A stretch of DNA of 64,000 nucleotides from Setoptus koraiensis (Eukaryota; Arthropoda), in NCBI GenBank assembly GCA_048013815.1, contig CM106586.1:22816001-22880000 (forward strand), written 5' to 3'. The notes beneath the pieces are model-generated. The model was given only the letters and a program-made list of their open reading frames with translations. It was not told the origin of the DNA and ran no database searches. How positions within the stretch are numbered: the first letter of the stretch is position 1; each line of letters begins with the position of its first letter. A program made the position numbers and the translations under genes. This document shows positions 12,443-23,487 of the stretch, one piece after another.

Positions 12443-13129
12443 TTATAGACAGCCGCAACTGGTTACAGTCATGTCTTTGTAGGCTTTTAAAGTTGGCTCT
12501 TGGTTAACATCTACATACAATAAGTGGAGAGGGGCCAATTCTGTGGGTGTGCAACAAGCGCGCGGAACCCCACCGACCCCTTTGGCACCGTATATAGATT
12601 GAATGATGGCATGATTGGTGCCATTTTGGTTGTCGTTCAACGGGAAAGAGCAATCACCCGCGCAATAATTAATTTGTAATTCTCTGGGCGCCAGCACCCA
12701 GTCGTCCCAACCAAGATTTTCCACGCTTATGGTATAGTCGTGTCGTTTGCATTTTTTTGCTTTCTTCTTATGATCTTGTTGTGTATTTCTCCTAGACCTA
12801 GTGAATGTGTCATCGTCATCTTGTGAGTTAAATAAATCTGTGCTATCGTCGTCATCGTCGTTGTTGTTGTTGTTGTTGTTGTTGTTGTCCAACAATCTGG
12901 CAACCTCGTCTAGCGAGCTCTGATACCTGGCTAACAGGGATTCTGGCACTGTGTATGGTTTCTTTTCCAGGTTTTTGGGAGCTTCTGTCAAGCCCATAGA
13001 ATTAAGTAGCGATTGTTTCAATAGTTGTATATGTTTGTCGTCTATTTGATTTGTGTTGTCGCCGTTGGCCTTTTGTATGGCGTGAATAACGCCAAATAAT
13101 AAAAGAAAAATAAAATAATAATAAGCCAT
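12443..13129 (-). CDS. BMP-type TGF-beta superfamily ligand with a very short prodomain
   Basis: 228 aa on the minus strand. An in-frame TGA lies 15 nt before the ATG, so this Met starts the frame. Residues 1-23 are a signal peptide (MAYYYFIFLLLFGVIHA). The propeptide is only about 90 residues and includes a run of Asn and Asp (the GTT/GTC run at 12850-12890). A basic furin-type site TRSRRN comes before the mature domain. That domain of about 105 residues has the seven-cysteine pattern: KCKRH, YCAGDC, ACC, CGCL end. GWDDWVLAP and NGTNHAIIQS (with an N-glycosylation sequon) are typical of BMP/GDF ligands. Most family members have prodomains of 200-350 residues, so this one is unusually reduced. 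It is a secreted signal acting through Ser/Thr kinase receptors; the orthologue cannot be named. Confidence 0.88.
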   Translation of the reverse strand: MAYYYFIFLLLFGVIHAIQKANGDNTNQIDDKHIQLLKQSLLNSMGLTEAPKNLEKKPYTVPESLLARYQSSLDEVARLLDNNNNNNNNNDDDDDSTDLFNSQDDDDTFTRSRRNTQQDHKKKAKKCKRHDYTISVENLGWDDWVLAPRELQINYCAGDCSFPLNDNQNGTNHAIIQSIYGAKGVGGVPRACCTPTELAPLHLLYVDVNQEPTLKAYKDMTVTSCGCL

Positions 13130-13765
13130 TTCTCGTAGACGTCAACACATTTATTTTCTCTGATGATTTACATCAACCTACATGATGATGATTATGATTA
13201 TCATGATGATGAAAAGATACCAATGCCATGAAAGACAGATGCACTGTAGAAGCCAGCCATAGCTTTGTTAGTGCTTAACATTGGAGACAGACAGTCAGAC
13301 ACCAGTTTATATAAACGGCATTGGGCCACACATCAATAGCAGAAGAAGCAGTAGCAGTTGTTGTTGCAGGGGTAGTTGTAGTTGTTGTGGTGGTGGTGGC
13401 TGCTGCCGCTGCCGCCGCTGCTGCTGCGGTACTAGAGTTAGCCGCGCATTTCATACATGCTCCGGCATTGTTTTGTACGTGTTTGTGTTTCATCTTCTTT
13501 TTATGAGTCTATGTATAAATAAATATGCGCAACAACCTATTGAGGTGCCCAAAGTGATACTTTATTACTATTATTACTATTATCATTATTATTATTATTA
13601 GTGCTACTATTACCGGTACATCCCCCTTTATTTATATTATTTATATATTTATGAGAATACTGTTGTCGTCAACCAGTGATATAACCAATCAGTACATTTA
13701 TTATTATTGTTTTAGCCTATTAGTAAGCCTATCAGTCAGCTCATTGCCTTGTCAGCGACACCGAA
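13130..13765. other. Divergent promoter interval between BMP-like gene and asf1
   Basis: 636 bp between two oppositely directed start codons. It carries a GTT/GGT/GCN triplet stretch (13355-13432) and a TAT/ATT triplet stretch (13560-13602). No gene is seen. Confidence 0.6.
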
Positions 13766-14230
13766 ATGGCCAAAGTTCATGTAATCAATGTCCTGGTATT
13801 AGATAATCCTTCGCTATTTTTGAACGATTTTCAATTTGAGATCACATTCGAATGTATAGAGGACCTCAAGGAAGATCTAGAATGGAAAATAATCTATGTT
13901 GGAAGTGCCGAAAGTGAGGAATACGACCAAACGCTAGACACGGTTTATGTTGGCCCAGTACCCGAGGGCAGGCATATGTTTTTATTCAAAGCAAAAGCGC
14001 CAGATCCAGGCCGGATACCAGTTGAGGACGCTGTAGGTGTCACTGTTGTATTATTATCGTGCTCTTATAGAGGCAAGGAATTTCTCAGAGTGGGCTACTA
14101 TGTCAACAACGAGTATCTAGACCCCGAACTTAGAGAGACGGCACCATCGAAACCTATCTTTGATAAACTACAGAGAAATATTTTGGCCACTAATCCGCGC
14201 GTAACACGATTCAAGATCGATTGGGACTAA
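13766..14230 (+). CDS. asf1: Histone chaperone ASF1
   Basis: 154 aa, single exon. Nearly the whole length is the conserved ASF1 immunoglobulin-like fold: it starts MAKVHVINVLVLDNPS and contains FQFEITFECIEDL, EWKIIYVGSAESEEYDQ, VGPVPEGRHMF, DAVGVTVVLLSCSYRG, RVGYYVNNEY and KLQRNILATNPRVTRF. ASF1 binds H3-H4 dimers and hands them to CAF-1 or HIRA in nucleosome assembly. The long acidic tail of fungal ASF1 is absent, and the animal C-terminal extension is minimal here (ends KIDWD). The start is the conserved MAKV. It converges on the GRAF-like gene. Confidence 0.97.
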   Translation: MAKVHVINVLVLDNPSLFLNDFQFEITFECIEDLKEDLEWKIIYVGSAESEEYDQTLDTVYVGPVPEGRHMFLFKAKAPDPGRIPVEDAVGVTVVLLSCSYRGKEFLRVGYYVNNEYLDPELRETAPSKPIFDKLQRNILATNPRVTRFKIDWD

Positions 14231-14437
14231 CGTACCACCCTCCCTCTTACCCCTTCGCTCGCTCTCTATCTCTCACTCCCTCTCTGGCACGTCTCCACTA
14301 CCACTCCAAAACAACCACAAGAATGATCTAAGAAGAAAACGAACAAATACACAGGTAAAACAAGACATCTCATATGATTAACTAGTTAGGAAAAACAAGT
14401 GTGATTTGTATTTTGTGTTGTCAAGTTATTATGGCAC

Positions 14438-15639
14438 TCAAATGAATTGGACATAATTCTCTGGTAGTAGACCTCTTCGTCCATTGAGGTATCCTTCCAA
14501 CCAACCTATTTCGGCTGATGGTCTCACTGTTTTTGATATATTATCAAGTAAAAGAAAGAATTAAGTTATGACAATTAGATTGTCTGGCTTCTCTATAACA
14601 CATGTTGCATAGTAAGGCGCGGGTCTTAAAATTTTTCTACACGATATTCTCAAGTTTCAAATATATCAATTATCAATTCTCTTACAACTATTTCTCACTT
14701 ACCATCTGTTATAATTTCGTTGGGACCGAAAGAAAGCTCGGATTCAGCATCTGCAATGCATGCGTAAAGAGTTATTACTCTGGTTGATGGGTATTGAATT
14801 GGTACTTTTGTGGGCTGAACTGGGTGATAGTATTGATAGGGTGCTATTTGGGGGTTGAACATGTGTTGGTCTGGCCGATAACAGATATTATAGGAGCTAC
14901 CCGTCATGTGATTCTGGTGAAGCATTACAGCCCGATCTAACACAATAGGCTGCAAAGGAGCTGAGTAAGATGATTGGTGGTGATTATCGTGGGGTGGAAA
15001 TATCTTATCATATCCTTCAATAAGGATACTAACAACAACATTAAAAAATTTTATCTCCATTATGGCTGAGACAGACTCCTGTTGGGCTCTCAATAACGTT
15101 GGACCGAAACATATGCTCAGATTTGACACCGTCATGAGGTTCTTTATAGAATGTCTTGAAACATTCCTCAAATGAGCAATAAGTATCTTAAGAATGGCAA
15201 AATTCTTCTCTGGCAGCTGATGGACTAATTTTTGTATCCTAGAAATTCTCTTATTATGATCCTGATGCTTGGCAGCCTCAACAAACGCTGAGTGCAACCT
15301 GTAGGTCATGAGTGGCTCGGGTAGATTACGTAAGTAATTTTTTAGGGCACTGGTTATGGTTTTTGTTTCCCATTCAATAGGATCACTTATATCGGGCATG
15401 TTGACTTTCCTTGTTATTGGATCTATGTTTTTGCGGTCCAAGCCAATCTGAATTAGTCTAGCTACTCGAGAATTGACACCAACGATCCTGTACAATCCTT
15501 GGTCATCTAAACCGCGCGACTCTATGATCTCTATGCATGTTTTAACGAAACAGTAACCAAGTTCATCTAGTTGGCACTCTTGTTGTGGTTGATTTGGCTT
15601 AAGATGTGGCACTACGGCTGTAGGTTTGGACTTATCCAT
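14438..15639 (-). CDS. GRAF-like RhoGAP-SH3 protein lacking BAR and PH domains
   Basis: Two coding exons: 15639-14703 and 14526-14438. The donor splits a Val codon (GAT G|gtaagt) and the acceptor is aaaaacag|TG; the join is in frame and gives 341 aa. Residues about 20-215 are a RhoGAP domain with the arginine finger in GLYRIVG (R51), KTITSALKNYLRNLPEPLM and SICFGPTLLR. The last about 55 residues are an SH3 domain split by the intron (VITLYACIADAESELSF, then GWLEGYLNGRRGLLPENYVQF). Both domains match the GRAF/ARHGAP26-10-42 family closely. Those proteins begin with BAR and PH domains of about 370 residues, missing here. An in-frame TAG lies 12 nt before the ATG, inside a possible splice acceptor (ttatttag), so an upstream exon cannot be excluded; however the 454 bp before the divergent MBD gene holds no BAR or PH coding sequence. 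Confidence 0.88.
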
Positions 15640-16093
15640 TATTGCAATCTAAATAACATCATATGTTTAGTAGCAAGCTGATCTAGCCGATTGTTTACAC
15701 TAATTAGGGTACAGATAGGTTTTAATAAAGAGTAAGTAGAATGGTTTGAGATACCCGAGACAATGTATAATTTTAATACGGTAAAAATGTTGAAATACAA
15801 TATTTTCAGCCAATAGGTCAAGTGCGCGAAATTCAAACCAGATTTTTCTTTTAAATAGGCCGCTTATTCTCTAGCATTGAGCATGCGTATAAAAATAATT
15901 GTTGATTTACCAATCAATGGCATTTCTTGTTGCATTACAACATCTTTCTCTGTGGCACAGTAACTGTGTTCGTTGGTCAAATTATCGATTTGAGTGCTTT
16001 ACCAGCGTTCGTCAACAACATCACAGAGAAGAAAATATACACCGATAGATAGAAAAACATATAAATACATATCTATCTGTAAAATTAACTATC

Positions 16094-17014
16094 ATGGAAG
16101 GACCTGCATTACCTCAGGGATGGCGAAGAGAAGAATTTGCACGACCAGATGGATTATCCAATGGTAAATACCATGTGCATTACATCGATCAGAGTGGTCA
16201 GCGATTCAAAAATAAATCTCAGCTAGCTCGTTTCATGGGTGGTGGTGTCGACTTGACACCATTCGATTGGAGATCTGGCAAAATCAATCCACAACTACAG
16301 CGCAAAGTGGACCGGCAAGAACGCATCAGGATGTGCCCCGATGTTGCCAGACGTCTAAGGTACGATCACTCACTTGTACCACCATTGAGGCAAACAGCCT
16401 CTATTTTTAAACAGCCAGTTACTATATTTAGAACCCAACCAAATGAGTGTCCTCCTGTTGTAGCCCCCACAACAAGTGTAACAACCAGACAGGTACAAGA
16501 TAAGATTAGGCAGGCTAACAACCATGAGCAACAAAGAGCTGCACTTGCAGTTGCCGAAGCTAAACCCAACAACTACAAACCAAGACAAATATTTTGGGAA
16601 AAAAGGCTGCAAGGTCAAAGAGCCACTGTAGCTGATGAAGAGTTCATAAGATTTTACCTACCGAAAAAAATCTATTCCGTTATACCAAAACATATAACAG
16701 ATGACTCAATAGTTAGAACGATATCAACTGCTCTCTATGATAGACGACAATCGCTTTTGGTAGCCGGACAAACTGTTCCTGTCGACGAAATCCTAAAAAA
16801 TCCTGCTATTTTCATCGACCCAATGCAGCCGCCCTGTAATCAGATCACTGTTGAAGACGAAGATATCCGATTACAAGAACAGAGAATATTGAAATACAGA
16901 AAAGAGATCGAAAGGATGATCAAATTGGAAATAATTAGCAATGTTACTGAGACAAAAAAGGAACAAGAGAATGAATCTGGGAACGTTGAAAGATCGTTCA
17001 AAAAAGAAACCTAG
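16094..17014 (+). CDS. Methyl-CpG-binding-domain protein MBD2/3 (NuRD subunit)
   Basis: 306 aa, single exon. Residues 5-70 are the MBD (ALPQGWRREEFARPDGLSNGKY ending in FDWRSGKI). LRQTASIFKQPVT and PRQIFWEKRLQG are signature blocks of MBD2/MBD3, and a C-terminal coiled coil (EDEDIRLQEQRILKYRKEI) is the segment that pairs with p66/GATAD2 in NuRD. Compared with vertebrate MBD2, the DVYYF contact segment reads HVHYI and the KKFRSK arginine reads QRFKNK, so residues known to contact methyl-CpG are changed. Methyl-DNA binding is therefore probably weak or lost, as in MBD3; this is inference. An about 30-residue insert rich in V/T/Q (around PTTSVTTRQVQDKIRQ) sits between the two signature blocks. 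Confidence 0.93.
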   Translation: MEGPALPQGWRREEFARPDGLSNGKYHVHYIDQSGQRFKNKSQLARFMGGGVDLTPFDWRSGKINPQLQRKVDRQERIRMCPDVARRLRYDHSLVPPLRQTASIFKQPVTIFRTQPNECPPVVAPTTSVTTRQVQDKIRQANNHEQQRAALAVAEAKPNNYKPRQIFWEKRLQGQRATVADEEFIRFYLPKKIYSVIPKHITDDSIVRTISTALYDRRQSLLVAGQTVPVDEILKNPAIFIDPMQPPCNQITVEDEDIRLQEQRILKYRKEIERMIKLEIISNVTETKKEQENESGNVERSFKKET

Positions 17015-17046
17015 CACTGATACATGTAATCTACTGCTAGTTTTTC

Positions 17047-17286
17047 GTGGAGAGCAATACTTATTCAACCCTACTAAATCTCATTCTTGTACCTAAATTA
17101 AACCAAGTTAAAATCAGACCTGAGTGCAAACCATGGTCTGAATATTCATTATCATCCATCAGACGATTGATCCAAAAAATGCAAACCGATAAATTATGTA
17201 AAAATTCTGCACTAACCTGTAACAGTATTGTGCTCCAAAGCTTCGATGAAACAGATATTTTTATTCAACACGGATTGTTAAAATAA
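17047..17286 (+). CDS. Uncertain open frame after MBD2/3
   Basis: About 75 codons open between the MBD2/3 stop and the end of the convergent phosphatase gene, ending FDETDIFIQHGLLK. There is no ATG at its beginning, and a possible acceptor (cgtggag) precedes it. Composition looks protein-like but I recognise no family. It could be an alternative 3' exon of MBD2/3, or chance. Confidence 0.2.
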   Translation: MESNTYSTLLNLILVPKLNQVKIRPECKPWSEYSLSSIRRLIQKMQTDKLCKNSALTCNSIVLQSFDETDIFIQHGLLK

Positions 17287-17315
17287 ATTGAATTAGATGA
17301 TTTTTAAAGACTTTA

Positions 17316-20300
17316 TTATCGTACATGCTTCTTAGAACGCTTTCCGAGCTCTTGATTATAATAAACTCTGCAGATCGCATCGAGAACAAACTGGAATTGA
17401 CTTGTTGTCTGAATAAGCATTGCGCGCTGATTTCTCATATCATCCAATATGAGCAGTGGGTAAATTGGCTGTCCCGATTCCATAAGGCATATAGCAGTCT
17501 CCATAAGAATCAAAACTCCTGTCCTTCCTATGCCAGCAGAGCAATGAACTACAACGGGTTCTTCTGGATGGGTTTGCCTGTGTTTCCTTACACGAAAGAT
17601 GAGTTTCTTTAGGTTGGGAGTGATAGGAGTACAGTTATTAAATACATTATTAGAAATCCGAAATTATCATTATTAAGTAGGTCTTATTGGTATGATCTAG
17701 AATAGGTTAACTTACAAGAAAGTCACTGCAATCCTCGGGCACTTCATGATCCGGCCATGATTTGTATTGAACTTGAGTTACGATTCGTTTATTACCACTC
17801 TAGATAAGTAAAACATATCATGTTTGCAAACAGTTGGAAAAACGAGGATTGGAGTCACCAATAAGTTGTGTGTAAAGAGATAGAATGGGCCGATTCTATT
17901 TCGTCCTTAACATACCTTAATATCTGTGATTTGTATATGACGATTGATCGTCGCCTTTTTTGTCTTTTCTTGTAGGGTACTTATATTCAATTGACCATAT
18001 CTGACTTCCGATTTTTCGTCGGGCCAATACTTGGAGCATTTCACTCTACCTGCCTCCATCAGAGTTGTGACCATTATGATAAGAGAACATGATTGCTCCC
18101 AAATCATTTGCCAGAAATCTTCACAGGTGGAATTCAAAGGACCCTGTGTGGCGATATATTTATTTAAATTTCGCTTGTTAGGTATGGCCATATTAACAAA
18201 GCTAGCATTTATGTAATCACCGGTCATGGAATCTGATAAAATCACTCTTGTAGAGTCATAGCTATGATGAATGAAAATGAAAAATATCAATCGTTCGGTT
18301 AATATCCGAGTGCCAACCAAATTTGAGCATTTAGATATTCTACATGCATCGATCCACAGGTGGATATACTCAGTCAAATGAATATACTTACGGAAGTATG
18401 TCTCGATAGCGATTTTTGTTTATGTTCTCTTGCATTTTCGAATCCTCGAAGGTTTCTGCTTCTTTTTTTCTTGGTAGTGCCTGATAAAAGGAAAAGAACA
18501 TCTCCATTATATTAGAGCTCAGCGCCAACATAATGTTTGTGTGCAAGAGCATAATCTATGTAGATCGATGCTTACCTTGAACTCTTCGAGGATATCTCCA
18601 GATTCCAAGCTTCTCTTGAGCGTTTCTATTGACGATTCCAAAGAATTGGAATCGATCGATGAGGAGGATACAGGACTAGGGTTAGAGTATCTTTTGGATG
18701 GCGATGAAGTTACACTTGAAGATTCTGATGAAATAGTCGCCGATTGAATTTCTAGAGTGAGCTCTGAAGATTTACTTGTCTGGATAGACTGTATCAAGGC
18801 CACTACTTCAGAATGAGTCATACTATCAACCATCTGTCCATTGATTCTCAGAACTTTATCACCTTTTTCCAACTTTGGCTGGCACTTCTCCGCCGGAGAA
18901 TTCGGTGTAATCTTTGATATGATATGACGATAACCTAAGCAACGATCTTTCCTGTCCCCTCCATCAACTTTAAATCCATATTTTCCGTCTTTTCCCACAA
19001 ACATCTTGACTGTCTTTACGTTGCAGTATCCGTAGCTAGTAATTTCCAGGCTCATCGGAGATGTATTTCTACTCTCAACCTCAGGTACGTTTTTGTATCT
19101 GGCAGTTTTACTAGAACCATTGTAGAATCTTTCCCTGATGGTTTCCGATATCCTGACCAAATGCTTTGTGGAAGCGTTCGTCTTTTTAGCCAAGGCTTTA
19201 GCGAAACTGTCAGATTTTGTTGTAGCAGTTTTTGATTTGGCATCCGGAAAGTCAAGAGAGAGTCCGCCAGGAAGTTTAGACTTCTGACTGAGAGAACAAT
19301 TACCATTGGTGTAAATGCTATTGTCAGTAGTAGTGAGCTTAGAAGATTCCGATGCATTTTTCTTGACTGAACTCATTGCTTCAGACTTTTTCTCGTCAAT
19401 ATAAGAGAACGATCGTAAAGTTATCGAATTTGGACGATAAGCAGCGACAGGCTGGCAACTTGTCATGGTGTAATCATCATTTTTTGTTTCATTCATGCGA
19501 TAACCATCTATAGTATCATGCAGTTCGTACGGTTTTTCCTGATTAAATGTTCGACCACAACAATCTATTGATGATTGCTCTTCTCTGAATAATCTGCCGA
19601 CTGGAACAGTTTGCCTTGCGTATTTACTCGGAGTCCTGGAGAAATGAGTAGATGATCTTTTCTTGCTTTCCTCTAAAGTTTGATATTCGGTTTTTCCGTT
19701 GTACTGGAATTTCGAACCAAAGTTTAGAAATGAGAAGAACTTTTTCGGGGGAGTTCTTGGCGACTGTAACCTAAAGAACGAATGGTGCGCTGCACAGCTC
19801 AACCAGAATGATTTACACTGCTGATTTGTAAGTAAATTAAAACACACTACATTATCACATGTTTCGCCCTCTTTTCGTCGCAGTTGAATCGAAAATAGTT
19901 TCCTTTTAAACATAATCTTGATGATATTCGCCCATGAGAATGTACTGTTTTGAAGTCCATTCCTGAATATAACAATTCCATTAGATGAGACTCCAACCTG
20001 GAGGTCTACTTTTGCCTCATCTTTGGCGTTGTAAAACTCGATACCGTAGCATTCAATTTTTCTAGCTATGTCAAGAAAGTTATATTCTGCATCGGCTTGA
20101 GTTTGTCCTGCATGTTTTTTGTACAATTCCATAATTTCCCTAGTCATGCTCTCGTTTTGATCCGGAATCAACTTTGAATCATACTCGTTCTTGGGCTTAT
20201 CCGGATTGTAGTCACCAAGTTCAGATTGTAAGGCATAGCTCCCAAGTCTGATGGCGTTTAACTCGGATACTATCAATCGCTTGGCCCATATATCACGTCT

Positions 20301-20948
20301 CAATTGCAAAAAGAAGAGATACCTAGTGTAATCATCACGCAATTTGCTTGGATCAGATACGTAAAATTTGACTCGAAATTTGAAAGTGTGCGGTGGGGTT
20401 GACTTAATTTGTTTACATATGGTTTGTCGGGGATCTAACCAATGCTCAATTTGTTCATTATATTGACAGGTAGAGTAGTCCAAACTTCCATTGTTGTTAG
20501 TGGTTGCTGAAGATAGGCTAGCGCTGGACGATGGACTATTAGAGCTGAATGTTGTTTTGAAAAAACTGACTGCGGAGTTGGTTTGTATTTGAGACTCACT
20601 TGGTACGTATTTAAGGCTAAAAAAATCTTTTTCTTTTAGGTCGAGTAGGTGCTCGGAGACCATATCAAGTAAAACTTGCCCTTTGGCCCTTTTGTCAACT
20701 TTGAAGTCATGATGAGTATCATCAAGGAAACTGACTAGACAAGAAATGGTTTTTACAGGTTTACCGAAATTGCGTTCGTTCGGCCTCACGTTAGGTTCGT
20801 TTGCCCTCACATTATATGTTCCGCAAGGCCCACGAAACGCTCTGATATCCATCTCAGAATGCTGAGCATTGAGACGCCTAGAAACTATTTTGATATACTG
20901 GCTGCAAACACGAAGTAGCTTCGCGCTTTTGATCTCGTGATTTTCCAA
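17316..20948 (-). CDS. FERM-PDZ tyrosine phosphatase, PTPN3/PTPN4 (PTP-MEG1) family
   Basis: Five coding exons on the minus strand: 20948-18576, 18480-18392, 18261-17916, 17799-17716, 17606-17316. All junctions are GT-AG and phase-consistent, giving about 1060 aa. The large first exon encodes a FERM domain (about residues 70-390; [34 protein letters not shown]), an FA-like linker, a Ser-rich middle, and a PDZ domain (about 646-735; [22 protein letters not shown]). The phosphatase domain follows: [25 protein letters not shown] (general-acid D953), the P-loop [11 protein letters not shown] with nucleophile C986, and a Q-loop QTTSQFQF. All catalytic elements are present. The family dephosphorylates phosphotyrosine near the membrane cortex. 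AATAAA overlaps the stop (gaTAATAAAg). The first Met may have an alternative at [10 protein letters not shown], where homology begins. Confidence 0.94.
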
Positions 20949-22560
20949 TAGACTTTGATTCCGTTATTTTCTTTATCAATCAACTTGATCTTTAGATCTA
21001 ATATGTATTAGTATAATCTTTTAGAATTGGAAATAGTGTCTATCTATAGGCGAGTAGTCATCCCATATAATTGTATGAATGTCACCGTGAGTTGTTGCGA
21101 TATTATTAATATAAATAATTTTTTATCTAGAGCTATGGGACTTATCTAGAAGTTCCTAGGCCGAAGTATTTCTGTCTTTTTGGATGGATAGTTTGGCAGG
21201 TCTAGTTTTTGATCGTGTTATCCTAAATAAGATGTCCATAAATGTATATCTGTGTATATATTTGTGTTTATATATATTGTCATATTTACAATATGTCATT
21301 TAATAAGCTGAGGCATGAAGTGTTGTCACAGTTGTATCGGATCCGGTGGTATCGATTGCATCACAATTCCTAGTCACATTGCATTTGTCTAAATATGCAT
21401 TAGGATGCTAAAGAGATGATACAAAGTCTCTCTTGGTAGTTGTGTAATGCTATGATTCATGTCAATCTGAATTATTTTGCGGCCTCACCCATCTAATGGG
21501 TAGTAACTAAGATCATTATTTCCTATTGATAGGATATCACGAAGGTGATGATCATAATGACATAATGTTATTGTCATATAATCAACATATGATTTAAGTA
21601 GCGTTAAGTGTATGTTTGTTTGAGCTAATTTGTGTAATAATAATAATAATAACAATGATCTAAAATGATTTCTGGCCTTCAGCTGGAGGACACTAATTAT
21701 CCAAATATCATCTGATTGGATCATCAGATTATATTGTAAAATCACATGTGATCAGACAACAGATTGATTCTATTCGATGGCGTTAGCGTAATTAATACGA
21801 TCTAATATAAGACGATGGTCACGCAGTTGTTTTTGCATTGGGTGAGGCCTAGTGCATCTAACAGAATTTACCCTGTGGATGAGTGAGAGAGAGAAAAAAA
21901 AATTAGTCTCTATGTACAAGAACAACGTGAGTGAAATCTGTGCCCAAAGATGCACATTCGCTCGCTGTGCCTGTGATGTTCGGTCAGAAAGAATAGTTTC
22001 ACAAGAGAATTAGACTGCACAGAATGGCAAAGTTTGGGAATGTTTGTGTGCGTGTGTGTGTTTGCGACTCAGGACAAGTTATGCAGACAAAAGATTTTCT
22101 ACGGAACATTTCGTAGCGAGAGAACGAACCGAACAGCCGAAGGACAGAACTAACGTTAACATTTTGACACACATAGTACAGTGTATGGTGCTAACAGTAA
22201 TATGGAACAGACTAGTTGTATTTTTTGTCGAACGATGGCACCAGCGGTGTTCTTTTTTTTTTGCCTTCTTGTGGTCAGAGAAGATCCCGAATGGCACATT
22301 CATCAATGAACCGTTGAAAAACTTGTTTGAAATTCGCGCCCGGCCGGCACCAATGAACACATGGATTATTTATTTATCCACTATAGTTTATCATCGCACC
22401 ATCATCCTGACAGTAAAATTATACATATTGTTGAGATCCATTATGTATTGAAACTAGTAATCGGTGGCTCTTCTGTCTACGAACTTACGCATTAGTGTTA
22501 AGGGCATTTTACATATCAGGAATTTATTTTGGAAATATTATTAATTAATTGGTTACCAAC
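20949..22560. other. Divergent spacer between PTPN4-like gene and eIF3f
   Basis: 1.6 kb of AT-rich sequence upstream of both genes. A few short frames (e.g. 22044-22451) have no family features. No gene is seen; promoters of both flanking genes are presumably here. Confidence 0.6.
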
Positions 22561-23409
22561 ATGTCCAATATAGACGTTAGAGTACACCCTGTGGTGTTAT
22601 TCAATATCATTGATTCCTATGAACGTCGATCCAAGACAACAGGACGCGTCTTCGGAACACTGTTAGGAATGCACGATAAAAATGGCAATGTGGAAGTATC
22701 TAATTGTTTTGTTGTCCTATACAAAGAAAAAGAAGGCACACTGTTCATAGATTTAAATTTAGCAAGAGAATATGGCGAACTACACAAAAAAGTGAACCCA
22801 AACGAAGTGATTGTCGGCTGGTTTGCCGTGGGCCCATCCATTTACGACGACTATCCTTTTCTACTTCACGAATATTACTCTCGTGAAGCGGTAAACCCCA
22901 TTCATTTAGCTGTTGATCCAACAGCTGATAAAGGTATCGACATTAAGGCCTATGTTTCCACCACCTTTGGAGTGCCAAATGGGGACGAACGGTCTAAAGG
23001 TACCATGTTCTCGCGGGTGTCGTCGTTGTCATTGGTGGCCGGCTATGACACTGAAATGGTGGCCTTGAAGGCGTGCGTCAACAACTTGACTGATTACGAT
23101 ATTAAGCCCATAGACAGTGAATTTGACACAATATTAAAAGCATGCGAAGACGTAGTTGGATTGCTGGACACAATTCTTAGATTTATAGACGAGAAGATTC
23201 TTGGACAAGCGTCTGCTGCATCTTGGCCGGCGAACAGCAATGATATTGGTAGACAATTGATGTCCATGGTAGAGAACATTATTCCATTTGACAGCAAGAA
23301 TATAGAGGCCATGAACTCTGTGCTCAAGGATCTACTCATGGTTATTTATTTATCAAATTTGAGTAAGACCCAATTGATGTTAAACGAAAAGCTAGTTTTG
23401 CAGAGTTAG
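22561..23409 (+). CDS. eIF3f: Eukaryotic translation initiation factor 3 subunit F
   Basis: 282 aa, single exon, ATG at 22561 (MSNIDVRVHPVVLFNIIDSY). The N-terminal half is an MPN domain (RVFGTLLGMHDKNGNVEVSNCF, VNPNEVIVGWFAVG, HEYYSREAVNPIHLAVD). The zinc-binding JAMM histidines are replaced (GWFAVGP where active enzymes have GWYHSHP), as usual for this non-catalytic type. The C-terminal half ends in the helical block shared with eIF3f (VLKDLLMVIYLSNLSKTQLMLNEKL). It is a subunit of the eIF3 complex that recruits the 43S ribosomal complex to mRNA. AATAAA signals follow at 23453 and 23482. The sequence is divergent outside the core blocks, as expected for a fast-evolving lineage. Confidence 0.95.
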   Translation: MSNIDVRVHPVVLFNIIDSYERRSKTTGRVFGTLLGMHDKNGNVEVSNCFVVLYKEKEGTLFIDLNLAREYGELHKKVNPNEVIVGWFAVGPSIYDDYPFLLHEYYSREAVNPIHLAVDPTADKGIDIKAYVSTTFGVPNGDERSKGTMFSRVSSLSLVAGYDTEMVALKACVNNLTDYDIKPIDSEFDTILKACEDVVGLLDTILRFIDEKILGQASAASWPANSNDIGRQLMSMVENIIPFDSKNIEAMNSVLKDLLMVIYLSNLSKTQLMLNEKLVLQS

Positions 23410-23452
23410 AGAGATATTTCGCTAGGAGACTTATCATATAAGCAAACCAAAA

Positions 23453-23487
23453 AATAAAGAATCTTCTTACTTCTATTGTCGAATAAA
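23453..23487 (+). terminator. Polyadenylation signals of eIF3f
   Basis: Two AATAAA hexamers at 23453-23458 and 23482-23487, 44-78 bp after the eIF3f stop. Confidence 0.6.
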
